Assembly: GCA_030272735.1 (NCBI GenBank)
Contig: JARXKL010000007.1
Location: 1 to 49,942, forward strand
Reading direction: 5' to 3'
Length of the DNA: 49,942 nucleotides
From: Patescibacteria group bacterium
Lineage (GTDB): Bacteria; Patescibacteriota; Saccharimonadia; Saccharimonadales; UBA4665
In this document: positions 49,934 through 49,942 of the stretch, one piece after another
Layout of the letters: the number at the start of each line of letters is the position of its first letter
Position numbering within the stretch: position 1 is the first letter of the stretch
Notes under the pieces: model-generated
What the model was told of the DNA's origin: nothing
What the model saw: only the letters and a program-made list of their open reading frames with translations
Database searches by the model: none
Program-made: the position numbers and the translations under genes

Positions 49934-49942
49934 AGCGGGTCG

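Overview
The window looks like the chromosome of a streamlined Patescibacteria/CPR organism, most likely a Candidatus Saccharibacteria (TM7) relative. This rests on inference from protein content: tightly packed short genes, almost no metabolism, a protein joining a sigma-4-like helix-turn-helix to HARE-HTH domains, zinc-less versions of RecO and of the TopA tail, and many single-domain proteins. UGA is used as a stop and a class-2 release factor (RF2) is present, so the code is standard, which argues against the UGA-recoded CPR groups. I see no rRNA, tRNA, CRISPR array, insertion sequence or prophage.

Layout. 1-5470: C-terminal part of lysyl-tRNA synthetase cut by the window edge, two small unknowns, a small zincin, a DUF427 protein, MsrA, a membrane-anchored HtrA-like protease and a HAD phosphatase. 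5488-15324: a PD-(D/E)XK nuclease with four cysteines, serS, hpf, an unknown, secA, an M16-type protein, prfB and ftsEX. 15466-20018: a secreted coiled-coil/CHAP hydrolase (the probable FtsEX partner), an S41 processing protease, pyrG and a single-domain response regulator, closed by a perfect 13-bp terminator hairpin. 20082-21627, minus strand: rpmA and a TRM11-like methyltransferase. 21705-31954: an envelope flippase-like protein, xseAB, a small methyltransferase, an anchored unknown, a degenerate two-component pair, recO, glycyl-tRNA synthetase, PspC, a DUF4868/KwaB-like protein coupled to RNase HI, and a Pif1-like helicase. 32033-35225: a SipW-type signal peptidase with its probable fibre-like substrate, a NYN-domain protein, a flavodoxin-like oxidoreductase and an MBL-fold protein. 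35319-44724: two tiny membrane proteins with near-consensus promoters, then a compact division/wall (dcw) cluster: mraZ, rsmH, a 19-codon ORF, ftsL-like, class B PBP, mraY, ftsW, murG, ftsQ-like. 44725-45370 is a 646-bp gene-poor gap. 45371-49919, minus strand: a divergent sigma factor, the sigma4-HARE protein, and topA.

Themes. Cell envelope growth dominates (ftsEX-CHAP, CtpA, SecA, dcw cluster, signal peptidase). Two expression signals recur. Many transcription-unit heads have a -10 hexamer only 5-8 nt before the start codon, predicting leaderless mRNAs. Several division genes, and a small membrane protein beside them, instead have A/C-rich leaders of the CAAAAAC type without a Shine-Dalgarno sequence. 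The most interesting candidates for undescribed biology are the degenerate kinase/receiver pair (25459-26558), the DUF4868-RNase HI-helicase module (28933-31954), the sORF/tandem-hairpin leader before ftsL (37825-37983), and the sigma/HARE pair (45371-47439). All assignments come from reading motifs by eye; no database search was run.
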